Positions 33,882 through 42,621 are shown, numbered from the stretch's first letter. The stretch is DNA of 64,000 nucleotides from Flavisphingopyxis sp963800335 (GCA_963800335.1 CAWDAN010000001.1:310001-374000), one strand, 5' to 3'. Program-made: numbers and translations. Notes: a model not told the origin generated them from the sequence alone.

Positions 33882-35709
33882 ATGACGAAGCGGATCATGT
33901 TGACGAAGGGGGTTGCGCTGGCCGCGCTGGTGCTGGGCGGCTGCGCGACGATGGAGGACGCTATGCCGACGACCGCAACCGAGCCGACGCAGCAGGTCGC
34001 GGGCGCCGAGATCGGCGAGTTCTTCGAAAAATACGACGCTGCGCAGCTCTCGCTGTCGCCGCTCGTCAAAGCCTATCGCGGCATCCGCGACGAGGATTAC
34101 GGCAAATGGGGCGATGTCAGCGATGCGGGGGACGTCGCCGAGGAGCAGTTGCTCCAGGCGACCGCCGATGCGATGCGCATGGCCTATGATCCGGCCAAGC
34201 TGTCGGCGCAGGATGCGCTGTCGTATCGCCTGTTCGACCGCATGGCCAAGCGTTCGGCCTCGCTGTTTCCCTATCGCCACTACGGCTACATTTTCGACCA
34301 GATGAACGGCGCGCAGAGCGATGGCCCCGCGTTTCTGATCAACATTCATTCGGTCGCCGACGTCGCGCAGGCTCGTGACTATATCTCGCGCATCACGGGC
34401 ACCGCAGAGGTGCTCGATACGCTGAGGAGCGAGTCGGCCGAGCGCGCGGCCGATGGCGTGATGCCGCCGAAGTGGGTTTACGCGTACGTCATCGACGACA
34501 TCGAAAACATCCTGAAGAGCAACGTCGCAACGGGTGCGGGGGCCAATCCGATCCTCGCCGATTTCGCCGGCAAGGTGGCCAAGCTCGACATTGCCGACGG
34601 CGAAAGGACGGCCTTGGTCGCCGAAGCGCAGGCAGCATGGCTCCAGTCGGCCGCGCCGGCATACCAGCGCCTGCTCGCCGAAATGAAGCGACAGCAGCAA
34701 CTCGCCGGGACCGACGACGGCGTCTGGCGCTTCCCGCAGGGCGAGGCCTATTACAACGCTCTGCTCGCCAATTACACGACGACCGACCTGACAGCCGACC
34801 AGATCCACAATATCGGCCTGCGCGAGGTCGAGCGCATCCATGACGAGATGCGTGGGATCATGAAGCAGGTCGGCTTCAAGGGCGATCTGCAGTCATTCTT
34901 CGAATATGCGCGGACCGACCCCAAATTCTATTACACCACGCGCGAGGCCTATCTGGCCGATGTGCAGTCGAAGAAGGTCGCCATGGAGGCGGCACTGCCG
35001 CGCTTCTTTTCGACGCTGCCCAAGGACCCGCTGGTGGTCAAACCGGTCGAGGCGTTTCGCGAGAAATCGGCAGGCAAGGCGTTCTATCAGCGGCCAGCCC
35101 CCGACGGTTCGCGCCCCGGCACCTATTACGTCAACCTCTATAATCTCAAGGACATGTCGAAGAACGAGCTCGAGGCCCTGTTCTATCACGAGGGTCTGCC
35201 CGGCCATCACCTCCAGCTGTCGATCCAGACCGCGCTTGGCGATGTCCCGCCGTTCCGTCGCTTCGGCGGGGTAACAGCCTATACCGAAGGTTGGGGCCTT
35301 TATTCGGAGGAGCTCGGCAAGGACATGGGCTTTTATCAGGACCCCTATTCCGATTTCGGCCGACTCGGCATGGAGTTATGGCGCGCAGGAAGGCTCGTCG
35401 TCGATACCGGGCTCCACTCCAAGCGATGGAGCCGCGAGCAGGCGATCGACGTGGCTCAAGACCAACACGCCCAATCCCGATGGCGACATCGAAAAGGCAA
35501 TCGAACGCTATATCGTCTATCCGGGGCAGGCGACCGCTTACATGATCGGCAAGCTGAAGATCATGGAGCTGCGCGACCGTGCGCAGGCCGCGCTCGGCGA
35601 CCGGTTCGACATCCGTGCCTTCCACGATGTCGTTCTGAAATCGGGTCCGGTCCCGCTCGATATCCTCGAAGAGAATGTCGATGCATGGATTGCGGCGCAA
35701 AAGGGTTGA
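33882..35709 (+). CDS. DUF885 family lipoprotein peptidase (frameshifted)
   Basis: DUF885 protein, probable metallopeptidase, lipid-anchored. Signal and lipobox: LTKGVALAALVLGGC. The DUF885 signature FYHEGLPGHHLQL holds the putative zinc His and Glu, and AYTEGWGLYSEEL the likely third ligand. At 35451 the frame breaks: the upstream frame passes into a shadow frame, but REQAID is followed in the next frame by WLKTNTPNPDGDIEKA and IERYIVYPGQATAYMIGK, the family C-terminus. Removing one G near 35451 gives 608 residues, ending VDAWIAAQKG with TGA at 35707-35709. AGGGAGAG lies before ATG 33882. Frameshift probably artefactual. Confidence 0.84.
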
Positions 35710-35736
35710 TTTAGCGCGGCCGAGCGGCCACATGGG

Positions 35737-35761
35737 CAATCAGACCGATCTGGTCTGATTG
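35737..35761. promoter_or_regulatory. 25-bp palindrome, candidate operator of the suf operon
   Basis: CAATCAGACC and GGTCTGATTG are perfect 10-bp arms around GATCT. The palindrome ends one base into the Shine-Dalgarno GGAG (35761-35764) of the Rrf2 regulator start GTG 35770. Position and symmetry suggest binding by the Rrf2 dimer encoded right downstream, giving autoregulation of the whole operon. It does not match the IscR type 1 or 2 sites that I know. Confidence 0.6.
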
Positions 35762-35769
35762 GAGTCGCA

Positions 35770-36198
35770 GTGAAGCTTTCTAGCCTGGCCGATTATGCCG
35801 TCGTGTTGATGGGCGCCGCCGCGCGCCATTGCGGCGGGTCACGCGTTTCGGCGGCAATGCTCGCGGCCGAAACCGGTGTGCCGGTACCGACCGCGCAAAA
35901 GATCGTCAGCCTGCTGACGCGTGCCGGACTGCTGCGCTCGTCGCGCGGCACCGGCGGCGGCATCCAGCTCGCTCGTCCGGCTGCCGCGATCAGCCTTGTC
36001 GACATTGTCGAGGCGATCGAGGGACCGATCGCAATGGCGGCGTGCTGCGACGAGGGCCGGCACGATTGCGCGCTCGAAGGATCGTGCAAGGTCCAGCCGC
36101 ACTGGGCGCAGGTCAACGGCGCGATCAAGTCCGCGCTCGGCCAGGTCAGCCTCGCCAGCCTCAGCCACGATCATATTACGACGGGAGCGCCGGCATGA
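35770..36198 (+). CDS. Rrf2-family regulator of SUF operon
   Basis: Winged-helix Rrf2 protein of 142 residues, likely an Fe-S-sensing repressor of the suf genes (IscR/SufR-like). DNA-binding domain: AAETGVPVPTAQKIVSLLTR and RAGLLRSSRGTGGGIQLARP; then three Cys in ACCDEGRHDC and EGSCKVQ, in the position of the cluster-binding Cys of IscR. Starts with GTG 35770, with GGAG at 35761-35764. The palindrome directly upstream is its likely operator. Its stop overlaps the sufB start (ATGA, 36195-36198). Neither the cluster nor binding is shown by sequence alone. Confidence 0.9.
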   Translation: MKLSSLADYAVVLMGAAARHCGGSRVSAAMLAAETGVPVPTAQKIVSLLTRAGLLRSSRGTGGGIQLARPAAAISLVDIVEAIEGPIAMAACCDEGRHDCALEGSCKVQPHWAQVNGAIKSALGQVSLASLSHDHITTGAPA

Positions 36199-37679
36199 CC
36201 GACGACACGACCAAATTCCGCAACGAGGAAGCCCACGCCGCGGTCGATCGGGTGTCCGATTACGAGCATGGCTGGTCGAGCGACATCGAACAGGATTTCG
36301 CGCCCAAGGGATTGAGCGAGGACACCGTCCGCTTCATCTCCGCGAAGAAGAACGAGCCCGAATGGATGCTCGACTGGCGATTGAAGGCTTATCGCGCCTG
36401 GCTCGACATGGACGAGGTCGACTGGGCCAAGCTCGACATCCCGCATATCGATTACCAGGACGCCTATTATTACGCCGAGCCGAAGAAGAAGGAAAAGCTC
36501 GGCAGCCTCGACGAGGTCGATCCCGAAATCCTGCGCGTGTACGAGAAGCTCGGCATCCCGATCGAGGAGCAGAAGGTGCTCGCCGGCGTCGAGGGCGCGC
36601 GCAAGGTCGCGGTCGATGCGGTGTTCGACAGCGTCAGCGTCGCCACCACCTTCCGCAAGGAGCTCGAGGACGCGGGCGTCATTTTCCGCTCGATCAGCGA
36701 GGCGATCCGTGAATATCCCGAACTGGTGAAGAAATATCTCGGCAGCGTGGTGCCGCAGCGCGACAATTACTTCGCCTGCCTCAACAGCGCGGTCTTTTCC
36801 GACGGCACCTTCGTCTACATTCCCGAGGGCGTCCGCTGCCCGATGGAGCTCTCCACCTATTTCCGCATCAATGCCGAGAATACGGGCCAGTTCGAACGCA
36901 CGCTGATCGTCGCCGAAGCGGGCAGCTATGTCAGCTATCTCGAAGGCTGCACCGCGCCGATGCGCGACGAGAACCAGCTCCACGCCGCGGTTGTCGAACT
37001 CGTCGCGATGGACGATGCCGAGATCAAGTACTCGACCGTGCAGAACTGGTATCCCGGCGATGCCGACGGCAAGGGCGGCATCTACAATTTCGTCACCAAG
37101 CGCGGTGCCTGCCGCGGCGCGCGCAGCAAGATCAGCTGGACGCAGGTCGAAACCGGCAGCGCGATCACGTGGAAATATCCGTCGTGCATCCTGCAGGGCG
37201 AGGGCAGCGTCGGCGAATTCTATTCGGTCGCGGTGACCAACAATCACCAGCAGGCCGATACCGGCACCAAGATGCTCCATATCGGCAAGAACACGCGCTC
37301 GACGATCATCTCGAAGGGGATCAGCGCGGGCAGCTCGAACAACACCTATCGCGGCATGGTCCGCGTGATGCCCGGCGCCGACAACGTGCGCAATTTCACC
37401 CAGTGCGATTCGCTGCTGCTCGGCGACAAATGCGGCGCGCACACCGTCCCGTATATCGAGGTCCGCAACCCGACCGCGCAGGTCGAGCACGAAGCGACCA
37501 CCAGCAAGATCTCCGACGACCAGATGTTCTATGCGCAGCAACGCGGCCTCGACCCCGAAAGCGCCGTCGCGCTGATCGTCAACGGCTTCGCCAAGGACGT
37601 GATGAAACAGCTGCCGATGGAATTCGCGGTCGAAGCGCAGAAGCTGCTCGCGATCAGTCTCGAAGGATCAGTAGGATAG
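36195..37679 (+). CDS. sufB: Fe-S cluster scaffold subunit SufB
   Basis: Core of the SufBC2D complex, which builds Fe-S clusters from sulfur delivered by SufS. 494 residues, with YYYAEPKKKEKLG, VPQRDNYFACLNSAVFSDGT, YIPEGVRCPMELSTYFRI, SYVSYLEGCTAP and FTQCDSLLLGDKCGAHTVPY, the family's conserved Cys. Undamaged, unlike sufC next door. The start codon overlaps the regulator stop; sufC begins 3 bases after its stop. In alphaproteobacteria SUF is usually the only de novo Fe-S system, so the gene is probably essential. Confidence 0.96.
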   Translation: MTDDTTKFRNEEAHAAVDRVSDYEHGWSSDIEQDFAPKGLSEDTVRFISAKKNEPEWMLDWRLKAYRAWLDMDEVDWAKLDIPHIDYQDAYYYAEPKKKEKLGSLDEVDPEILRVYEKLGIPIEEQKVLAGVEGARKVAVDAVFDSVSVATTFRKELEDAGVIFRSISEAIREYPELVKKYLGSVVPQRDNYFACLNSAVFSDGTFVYIPEGVRCPMELSTYFRINAENTGQFERTLIVAEAGSYVSYLEGCTAPMRDENQLHAAVVELVAMDDAEIKYSTVQNWYPGDADGKGGIYNFVTKRGACRGARSKISWTQVETGSAITWKYPSCILQGEGSVGEFYSVAVTNNHQQADTGTKMLHIGKNTRSTIISKGISAGSSNNTYRGMVRVMPGADNVRNFTQCDSLLLGDKCGAHTVPYIEVRNPTAQVEHEATTSKISDDQMFYAQQRGLDPESAVALIVNGFAKDVMKQLPMEFAVEAQKLLAISLEGSVG

Positions 37680-37681
37680 AC

Positions 37682-38427
37682 ATGCTTAAAATCACCAACC
37701 TCCACGCCACTGTCGCCGACAAGCCGATCCTCAAGGGGCTCGACCTCGTCGTTAAAGCGGGCGAGATCCATGCGATCATGGGGCCCAATGGCGCGGGCAA
37801 GTCGACGCTCGCCAACGTGCTGGGCGGGCGAGCCGGGCTATGAGGTCACCGACGGCAGCGCGATTTTCGACGGTCAGGATCTGCTCGAACTCGATCCGCA
37901 TGCGCGCGCCGCCGCGGGGCTGTTTCTGGGCTTCCAGTATCCGGTCGAGATTCCCGGCGTGTCGAACGTCCAGTTCCTGCGCGAAAGCCTCAACGCGCAG
38001 CGCGCATCGCGCGGCGAGGCGCCGCTGTCGGGCGGCGATTTCCTCAAGCTCGCCAAGCGAAAAGGCGGCGCTGCTCAAGATGGACATGGACATGCTCAAG
38101 CGGCCGGTGAACGTCGGCTTTTCGGGCGGCGAGAAAAAGCGCAACGAGATGGTCCAGATGGGCATTCTCGATCCCAGGCTCGCGATCCTCGACGAGACCG
38201 ACAGCGGTCTCGACATCGACGCGCTGCGCACCGTCGGCGCGGGCATCAACGCGATCATGCGTGCGCCGGATAAAGCGGTCCTGCTGATCACGCATTACCA
38301 GCGCCTGCTCGATTACGTGAAACCCGATTTCGTCCACGTCCTCGCCGACGGCCGCATCGTCAAGACCGGCGGCCCCGAACTGGCGCACCAGCTCGAGGAA
38401 GAGGGTTACGAGGCGGTGGCGGCATGA
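37682..38427 (+). CDS. sufC: SUF ATPase SufC (two frameshifts)
   Basis: ABC-type ATPase of SufBC2D. Walker A HAIMGPNGAGKSTLANVLGG is intact, but the literal frame hits TGA a few codons later. Two single-base corrections restore it: delete a G near 37832, giving GGR-PGYEVTDGSAIFDGQDLL; delete a C near 38058, giving FLKLAK-EKAALLKMDMDMLK. The remainder (NVGFSGGEKKRNEMVQMG, ILDETDSGLDIDAL) contains the signature and Walker B. Corrected length 247 residues. Two independent lesions in a gene that should be indispensable argue for sequence error, not pseudogene. The stop overlaps the sufD start (ATGA). Confidence 0.93.
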
Positions 38428-39173
38428 CCGCGCTTGCTCCCCTCCCGACGCGCAAATCGGAGGCGTGGCGCTATGCCGACATCGCCGCGCTGACGCGTGT
38501 CTGGGATGATCTCGCTGCGCCCGAGGAAATTTCGGTTGCCGCTGGCGAGAGCGCCGCGATGGTGATCGACACGCTGCCGCCGAGCGGCATCCGCCGGCTC
38601 GACGTGACGGTCGGCGACAGTGCGACCTTCGCGCTCCACGCGCTCGTCGCCAATGCCGATTACGGCCGCGTCGAGATCCGCGCCACGCTCGGCCGCGGCG
38701 CGCATTTCGAACTTGGCGGCGCGATCCTCGGCAACGGCGACCAGACGCTCGAGATCGTCACCGAGACGATCCACGCCGCGCCGAACGGCACGTCGAACCA
38801 GGTTGTCCGCCAGGTTCTCGCCGGCAAGGCGACGGGGACGTACATGGGCAAGGTCGCGGTCGCGCGCGACGCGCAGAAAACCGACGCCGCGCAATCGGTC
38901 AAGGCGATGCTGCTCGACCGTTCGGCCACCGCCAATGCCAAGCCCGAACTCGAAATCTACGCCGACGATGTCAAATGCGCGCACGGCGCGACCGTCGGCG
39001 AGCTCGACAAGGCGGCGCTGTTCTACATGGCCTCGCGCGGGCTGCCGCCAGAGGTCGCGCAGCGGCTGATGCTGCAGGCGTTCATCGCCGATGCCTTTGT
39101 CGGCATGGGCGACGATGCGGCGCGCGAAGCAATCGAGGCGAAGGCGCTCGGCATATTGGAAGGACTGGCATGA
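38424..39173 (+). CDS. sufD: SUF scaffold subunit SufD
   Basis: Partner of SufB in SufBC2D, involved in iron acquisition by the scaffold. 249 residues, shorter than E. coli SufD (~420) as commonly seen in this lineage. Begins with PTRKSEAWRYADIAAL, the conserved SufD N-terminal signature, then NQVVRQVLAGKATGTYMGKV, VKAMLLDRSATANAKPELEI, and DVKCAHGATVGELDKAALFY, MASRGLPPEVAQRLMLQAF, all SufD hallmarks. Overlaps sufC before and sufS after by ATGA. Confidence 0.93.
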   Translation: MTALAPLPTRKSEAWRYADIAALTRVWDDLAAPEEISVAAGESAAMVIDTLPPSGIRRLDVTVGDSATFALHALVANADYGRVEIRATLGRGAHFELGGAILGNGDQTLEIVTETIHAAPNGTSNQVVRQVLAGKATGTYMGKVAVARDAQKTDAAQSVKAMLLDRSATANAKPELEIYADDVKCAHGATVGELDKAALFYMASRGLPPEVAQRLMLQAFIADAFVGMGDDAAREAIEAKALGILEGLA

Positions 39174-40390
39174 CCGCCAACGGCAAACTCGACAGCGTGC
39201 GCAGCGATTTCCCCGGTCTCAAGACCGAAGATGGCGGCGCCTGGCACTATCTCGACACCGCGGCGACCGCGCAGAAGCCGCAATCGGTGATCGACACGAT
39301 GACGCGCGGCTTTGGCGAGGAATACGCCACCGTCCATCGCGGCGTCTATCAGCGCTCGGCCGAAATGACGCGGCGCTTCGAAGCGGCACGCAAGCGCGTC
39401 GCGAGCTTCCTCGGCTCGGACGACGATCGCGAGATCGTCTTCGTCCGCGGCGCGACCGAGGCGATCAACCTCGTCGCCAACAGCTGGGGCGGCGCGAATA
39501 TCCGCGAAGGCGACCGCATCCTCATCTCGGCGCTCGAACACCACGCCAACATCGTGCCGTGGCAGATGCTCGCGAGCCATGTCGGCGCGACGATCGACGT
39601 CTGCCCGCTGACCGACGACGGCAAGATCGACCTCGACGCCGCCGAAAAGATGCTGACCGAACGGCACAAGCTCGTCGCCTTCGCGCATGTCTCGAACGTT
39701 CTGGGCGGTGTTCTCGACGCCAGGCGCGCGGCGAGCATCGCGCACAAGGTCGGCGCGAAATTCCTGCTCGACGGCTGCCAGGCGGTCCCGCGCGTTGCGG
39801 TCGACGTCCAGGATATCGGCTGCGATTTCTATGTCATGTCGAGCCACAAGCTCTACGGCCCGACGGGCATCGGCGCGCTGTGGGCGGCCTACGACACGCT
39901 CGACGCGATGCCGCCATGGCAGGGCGGCGGGTCGATGATCGACCGCGTGACGTTCGAAGGCGCGACCTACATGCCGCCGCCGGGGCGTTTCGAAGCGGGC
40001 ACGCCTGCCATTGTCGAGGCGCTCGGGCTGCATGCCGCGATCGATTATGTCGATGCCATCGGCCTCGACGCGATCCACGCGCACGAATGCGACCTCACCA
40101 CCAAGGCACGCGATGCGCTGGGCCAGATCAACTCGGTCCGCCTGCTCGGCCCCGCCGACAGCGCGGGCATCGTCAGCTTCCTGATGGAAGGCGTCCATCC
40201 GCACGATGTCGCGACGATCATCGACGAAGAGGGGGTCGCGGTGCGCGCCGGCCACCATTGCGCCCAGCCATTGATGGACTATCTCGATATCCCGTCGACC
40301 GTCCGCGCCAGCTTCGGGGTATATAACGACGAAAGCGATGTCGCCGCGCTGGTGCGCGGCGTCGAACGCGTCAGGAAGATTTTCGGATGA
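39170..40390 (+). CDS. sufS: Cysteine desulfurase SufS
   Basis: PLP enzyme releasing sulfur from cysteine as a persulfide for SufBCD. 406 residues. PLP Lys in YVMSSHKLYGPTGIGALW; catalytic Cys in VAVRAGHHCAQPLMDYLDI; ALEHHANIVPWQML and LLDGCQAVPRVAVDV are the cofactor region; class V aminotransferase type II. No SufE or SufU partner gene is present in this operon, so the sulfur acceptor must be encoded elsewhere. ATGA overlaps with sufD and sufT. Confidence 0.95.
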   Translation: MTANGKLDSVRSDFPGLKTEDGGAWHYLDTAATAQKPQSVIDTMTRGFGEEYATVHRGVYQRSAEMTRRFEAARKRVASFLGSDDDREIVFVRGATEAINLVANSWGGANIREGDRILISALEHHANIVPWQMLASHVGATIDVCPLTDDGKIDLDAAEKMLTERHKLVAFAHVSNVLGGVLDARRAASIAHKVGAKFLLDGCQAVPRVAVDVQDIGCDFYVMSSHKLYGPTGIGALWAAYDTLDAMPPWQGGGSMIDRVTFEGATYMPPPGRFEAGTPAIVEALGLHAAIDYVDAIGLDAIHAHECDLTTKARDALGQINSVRLLGPADSAGIVSFLMEGVHPHDVATIIDEEGVAVRAGHHCAQPLMDYLDIPSTVRASFGVYNDESDVAALVRGVERVRKIFG

Positions 40391-40926
40391 ACCACGAACG
40401 CAAGATCGAAACCGAGACCGTCGATGCGGTCGCCAAGCCGCAGCGCGCGAAGGTCGAGGACGCGAGCGTCGCACCCGCACGGACGCCGATCATGGCGCCG
40501 TCGCCGCATGAGGCCGAGGAACTGGGCGAGGGCAATGTCCGCGAAACCTTCGAGCGCAAGCGCGACTATCTCGAAGGCTTTCTCTCGGCCAAGCCGCCCG
40601 AGCCGTCGGCGGCCGAACCCGGCAGCGACCTGCAGGCAGCGATCGTCGAGGCGATCAAGGAAATCTACGACCCCGAAATCCCGGTCAACATCTACGATCT
40701 CGGCCTGATCTACGATGTCTCGGTGACCGACAGCGGCCATGCGACGGTCAAGATGACGCTGACGACGCCGCATTGCCCCGTCGCCGAATCGATGCCCGCC
40801 GAGGTCGAACTGCGCGTCGGCGCGGTGCCCGGCGTCGGCATCGCCGATGTCGAACTCGTCTGGGACCCGCCATGGGACCCGCAGAAGATGAGCGACGAAG
40901 CCAAGCTCGAACTGGGCATGTTATGA
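40387..40926 (+). CDS. sufT: SufT (DUF59/MIP18) Fe-S maturation protein with long N-terminus
   Basis: MIP18/DUF59-family protein assisting Fe-S maturation under high demand. The DUF59 core (~residues 80-179) reads VEAIKEIYDPEIPVNIYDLG, TVKMTLTTPHCPVAESMPAE, with the conserved DPEIP and C. The first ~80 residues are a charged, Pro/Ala-rich extension (VAKPQRAKVEDASVAPARTP) without recognisable domain, which I recall as common in sphingomonads. ATG overlaps the sufS stop (40387-40390). Confidence 0.9.
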   Translation: MNHERKIETETVDAVAKPQRAKVEDASVAPARTPIMAPSPHEAEELGEGNVRETFERKRDYLEGFLSAKPPEPSAAEPGSDLQAAIVEAIKEIYDPEIPVNIYDLGLIYDVSVTDSGHATVKMTLTTPHCPVAESMPAEVELRVGAVPGVGIADVELVWDPPWDPQKMSDEAKLELGML

Positions 40927-40950
40927 TGGTTTGAAGACTGACATTTAATT

Positions 40951-41027
40951 CCGCTCACCCTGAGCTTGTCGAAGGGTCGGGTTTTTCAAGAGGAAGGGCA
41001 GGGCTTCGACAGGCTCAGCCCGAACGG
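40951..41027. repeat. REP-like palindromic intergenic repeat
   Basis: CCGCTCACCCTGAGCTTGTC and GACAGGCTCAGCCCGAACGG are near-perfect inverted arms (with GAAGGG and GGGCTTC inside) around a 25-base AT/A-rich loop. This GAGC(T/C)TGTCGAAG core is a repeat that I associate with sphingomonad intergenic regions. It sits inside the suf operon between sufT and sufA. It may act as an mRNA-stability hairpin or a partial terminator. Confidence 0.75.
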
Positions 41028-41037
41028 ATTTTGAATT

Positions 41038-41413
41038 ATGAGTGAAGCAGACCCCCAGGCCAAGGCGACGGCCCCCGCGCGCCCCGCGGCGATCACGCTG
41101 ACGCCCGCAGCAGAGGCGCGCATCGCCGACGCTGATGGCGCGCGCGCCCGACGATGCGATCGGGGTCAAGCTCTCGACCCCGCGGCGCGGCTGTTCGGGG
41201 CTCGCTTACTCGGTCGATTACGTCAGCGAAGAGACCAAGTTCGACGAGAAGATCGAAACCCCCGGCGGCACATTCTACGTCGATGGCGGCTCGGTGCTCT
41301 ACCTGATCGGATCGGTGATGGACTGGGTCGAAGACGATTTCGCCGCCGGCTTCACCTTCGCCAACCCCAATGCGACGGGCGCGTGCGGATGCGGGGAAAG
41401 CTTTACGGTTTAG
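41038..41413 (+). CDS. A-type Fe-S carrier SufA/ErpA (frameshifted)
   Basis: HesB/IscA-family carrier that transfers clusters to target proteins. N-terminal half AAITLTPAAEARIAD is in one frame; the continuation LMARAPDDAIGVKLSTP, RRGCSGLAYSVDYV, VDGGSVLYLIGSVMDWVEDD and TGACGCGESFTV is in the next. Removing one G near 41131 joins them and gives 124 residues with the three Cys of the A-type site (GCSG and CGCG). It has no good Shine-Dalgarno and follows the REP-like repeat, so it may be translated less than the other suf genes. SufA versus ErpA cannot be decided. Stop overlaps the convergent gene by 11 bases. Confidence 0.88.
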
Positions 41414-41690
41414 GCGTTTGGTCTAGAAACAAGCCGCAGTGGCGGCAGTTTTTCGCTGGCCACGGATAGGCCATGTTGAAAAATCCGTGACCGGACATAA
41501 AGGCCGATGTGCGACATTCCGGACAAGGGAAGGCAACCAACATTACCACCCCATGGCCAAGCCAGAAAATACCGGCAATAGTGAATGCTGTTTCGCCCAA
41601 CTGGAGAACGAATTGCCCCCATATCGGAAATGTAAAAAATACGAAAAGCGTCCAATACATAAAAATCTGGGCTTTTCGAAAAATCGACAT
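41403..41690 (-). CDS. Small membrane protein with CxxC...CxxC knuckle
   Basis: Hypothetical protein of 95 residues with two membrane segments (YWTLFVFFTFPIWGQFVLQL and AFTIAGIFWLGHGVVMLVAF) and a C-terminal pair of CxxC motifs, CPECRTSAF and CRHCGLFLDQ, a likely zinc knuckle. AAAGGA precedes ATG 41690. Its DNA is clearly more AT-rich than the surroundings (upstream TTTCG/ATTT tracts), hinting at foreign origin, but length is too short for a codon test by eye. Convergent with sufA, 11-base overlap at the stops. Function unknown. Confidence 0.75.
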   Translation of the reverse strand: MSIFRKAQIFMYWTLFVFFTFPIWGQFVLQLGETAFTIAGIFWLGHGVVMLVAFPCPECRTSAFMSGHGFFNMAYPWPAKNCRHCGLFLDQTPKP

Positions 41691-41729
41691 TTCATTCCTT
41701 TAGCTTCACGCATTTTGCTTTTCTAGCCA

Positions 41730-42515
41730 TCACTCCCACCGCTTGCGATCCGCCAGCGTGAGAACATCCTCGAAGCGATCGAGGACGAAATAGCGGTCCT
41801 GGAAGCGGTCCGAGCGGTACGGCGTCGTCATCGCCGCCTCGAGGTCGAAATCGATCCGCTGCGGCTCGGGGCTTTCGAGCGCGAAGCGTGTCTCGCCGAA
41901 GCTCGACAAGATGCCCGCACCAAAGATGCGCAACTCGCCGTCCTCGCGCGCCAGGCCGAACTCGACGGTGCGCCAGTAGAGATGCGCGACGCGCGCGAGA
42001 TCACCCTTGGCGAGCGCGGCGAGGCCGATATGCCCCAGCGTCTCCATGAAATCGGCGAATGCGGGGTCGGCGAGCAGCGGGACGTGGCCGAAAACGTCGT
42101 GGAACACGTCGGGCTCCTCGAGATAATCGAGCGCGTCGGCACTGCGAATGAAATTGCCCGCCGGAAATTGTCGTTTCGCCAGGTGCGCGTAGAAGATGTC
42201 GTCGGGGATCAGGCCCGGGACGGCGACGACGCGCCAGCCGGTGCGCGCCATCAGCGCCGCGTTGAGTTCGGCGAAATCGGGCACGCCGGGACGCGACAGG
42301 CTGAGTATGTCGAGGCAATCGTGAAAGGCCGATACCGCGCGCCCCTGCAGCAGCTTCACCTGGCGGGCGAAGAGCAGGTCCCAGACCGCGTGGTCGGCCG
42401 AGGTAAATCGATCCCAGTGCTGCGGCACCGTCCAGTCGGGCGCGGCCTCGGGCGGCGGCACCGGCGATGCAGCGAGGCCGTGCAGCTCTTTGATGATCGT
42501 TGTTTGCATATCCAT
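41730..42515 (-). CDS. phhA: Phenylalanine-4-hydroxylase
   Basis: Pterin-dependent iron enzyme converting Phe to Tyr. The 261-residue protein has the iron-binding motif EPDVFHDVFGHVPLL (two His) and the Glu ligand in YWRTVEFGLARED, plus FIRSADALDYLEEPDV and FGAGILSSFGETRFAL as in bacterial PAH. ATG 42515 (MDMQTT) is preferred because AAGGA lies 9 bases upstream; MQTT at 42509 is the alternative. Upstream are a leader peptide with four Tyr codons and a terminator (see 42603-42722 and 42536-42571), a likely Tyr-sensing attenuator. A pterin carbinolamine dehydratase is not visible here. Confidence 0.94.
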   Translation of the reverse strand: MDMQTTIIKELHGLAASPVPPPEAAPDWTVPQHWDRFTSADHAVWDLLFARQVKLLQGRAVSAFHDCLDILSLSRPGVPDFAELNAALMARTGWRVVAVPGLIPDDIFYAHLAKRQFPAGNFIRSADALDYLEEPDVFHDVFGHVPLLADPAFADFMETLGHIGLAALAKGDLARVAHLYWRTVEFGLAREDGELRIFGAGILSSFGETRFALESPEPQRIDFDLEAAMTTPYRSDRFQDRYFVLDRFEDVLTLADRKRWE

Positions 42516-42535
42516 GTCGGGAATTCCTTTTGCAC

Positions 42536-42571
42536 AAAGAAAAACCCCGCCGGGATGTCCGGGCGGGGTTT
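42536..42571 (-). terminator. Rho-independent terminator of phhA attenuator
   Basis: On the minus strand AAACCCCGCC (42571-42562) pairs with GGCGGGGTTT (42551-42542), ten base pairs, with an inner GG/CC pair around ACAT; then a T-run TTTTTCTTTG follows at once. It lies between the leader stop (42603) and the phhA Shine-Dalgarno, so read-through decides phhA expression. Confidence 0.85.
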
Positions 42572-42621
42572 CGAAAGAGACGCGTGTCGTGAGCGACGCG
42601 CGCTAGTCGAAAACCGCCCGG
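42559..42621 (-). promoter_or_regulatory. Antiterminator pairing of phhA leader
   Basis: CCGGGCGGTTTTCG (42621-42608), inside the leader ORF just after the Tyr codons, can pair with CGAAACCCCGCCCGG (42573-42559), which contains the 5' arm of the terminator: 8 bp + 5 bp around a small bulge. The two structures exclude each other. A ribosome halted on the Tyr codons (42638-42627) would leave this segment free; one at the stop codon would cover it. Confidence 0.75.

Noticed and set aside
36171..37541. Minus-strand open frame of 456 codons over sufB
   Set aside because: Antisense shadow; composition is Arg/Asp/Leu-rich without any motif.
37682..38427. Programmed ribosomal frameshifting in sufC
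   Set aside because: No slippery heptamer with a downstream structure is seen; two shifts of the same sign within one short gene and the same pattern in seven others point to sequence error.
39023..40480. Minus-strand open frame of 485 codons over sufS
   Set aside because: Antisense shadow of the cysteine desulfurase.
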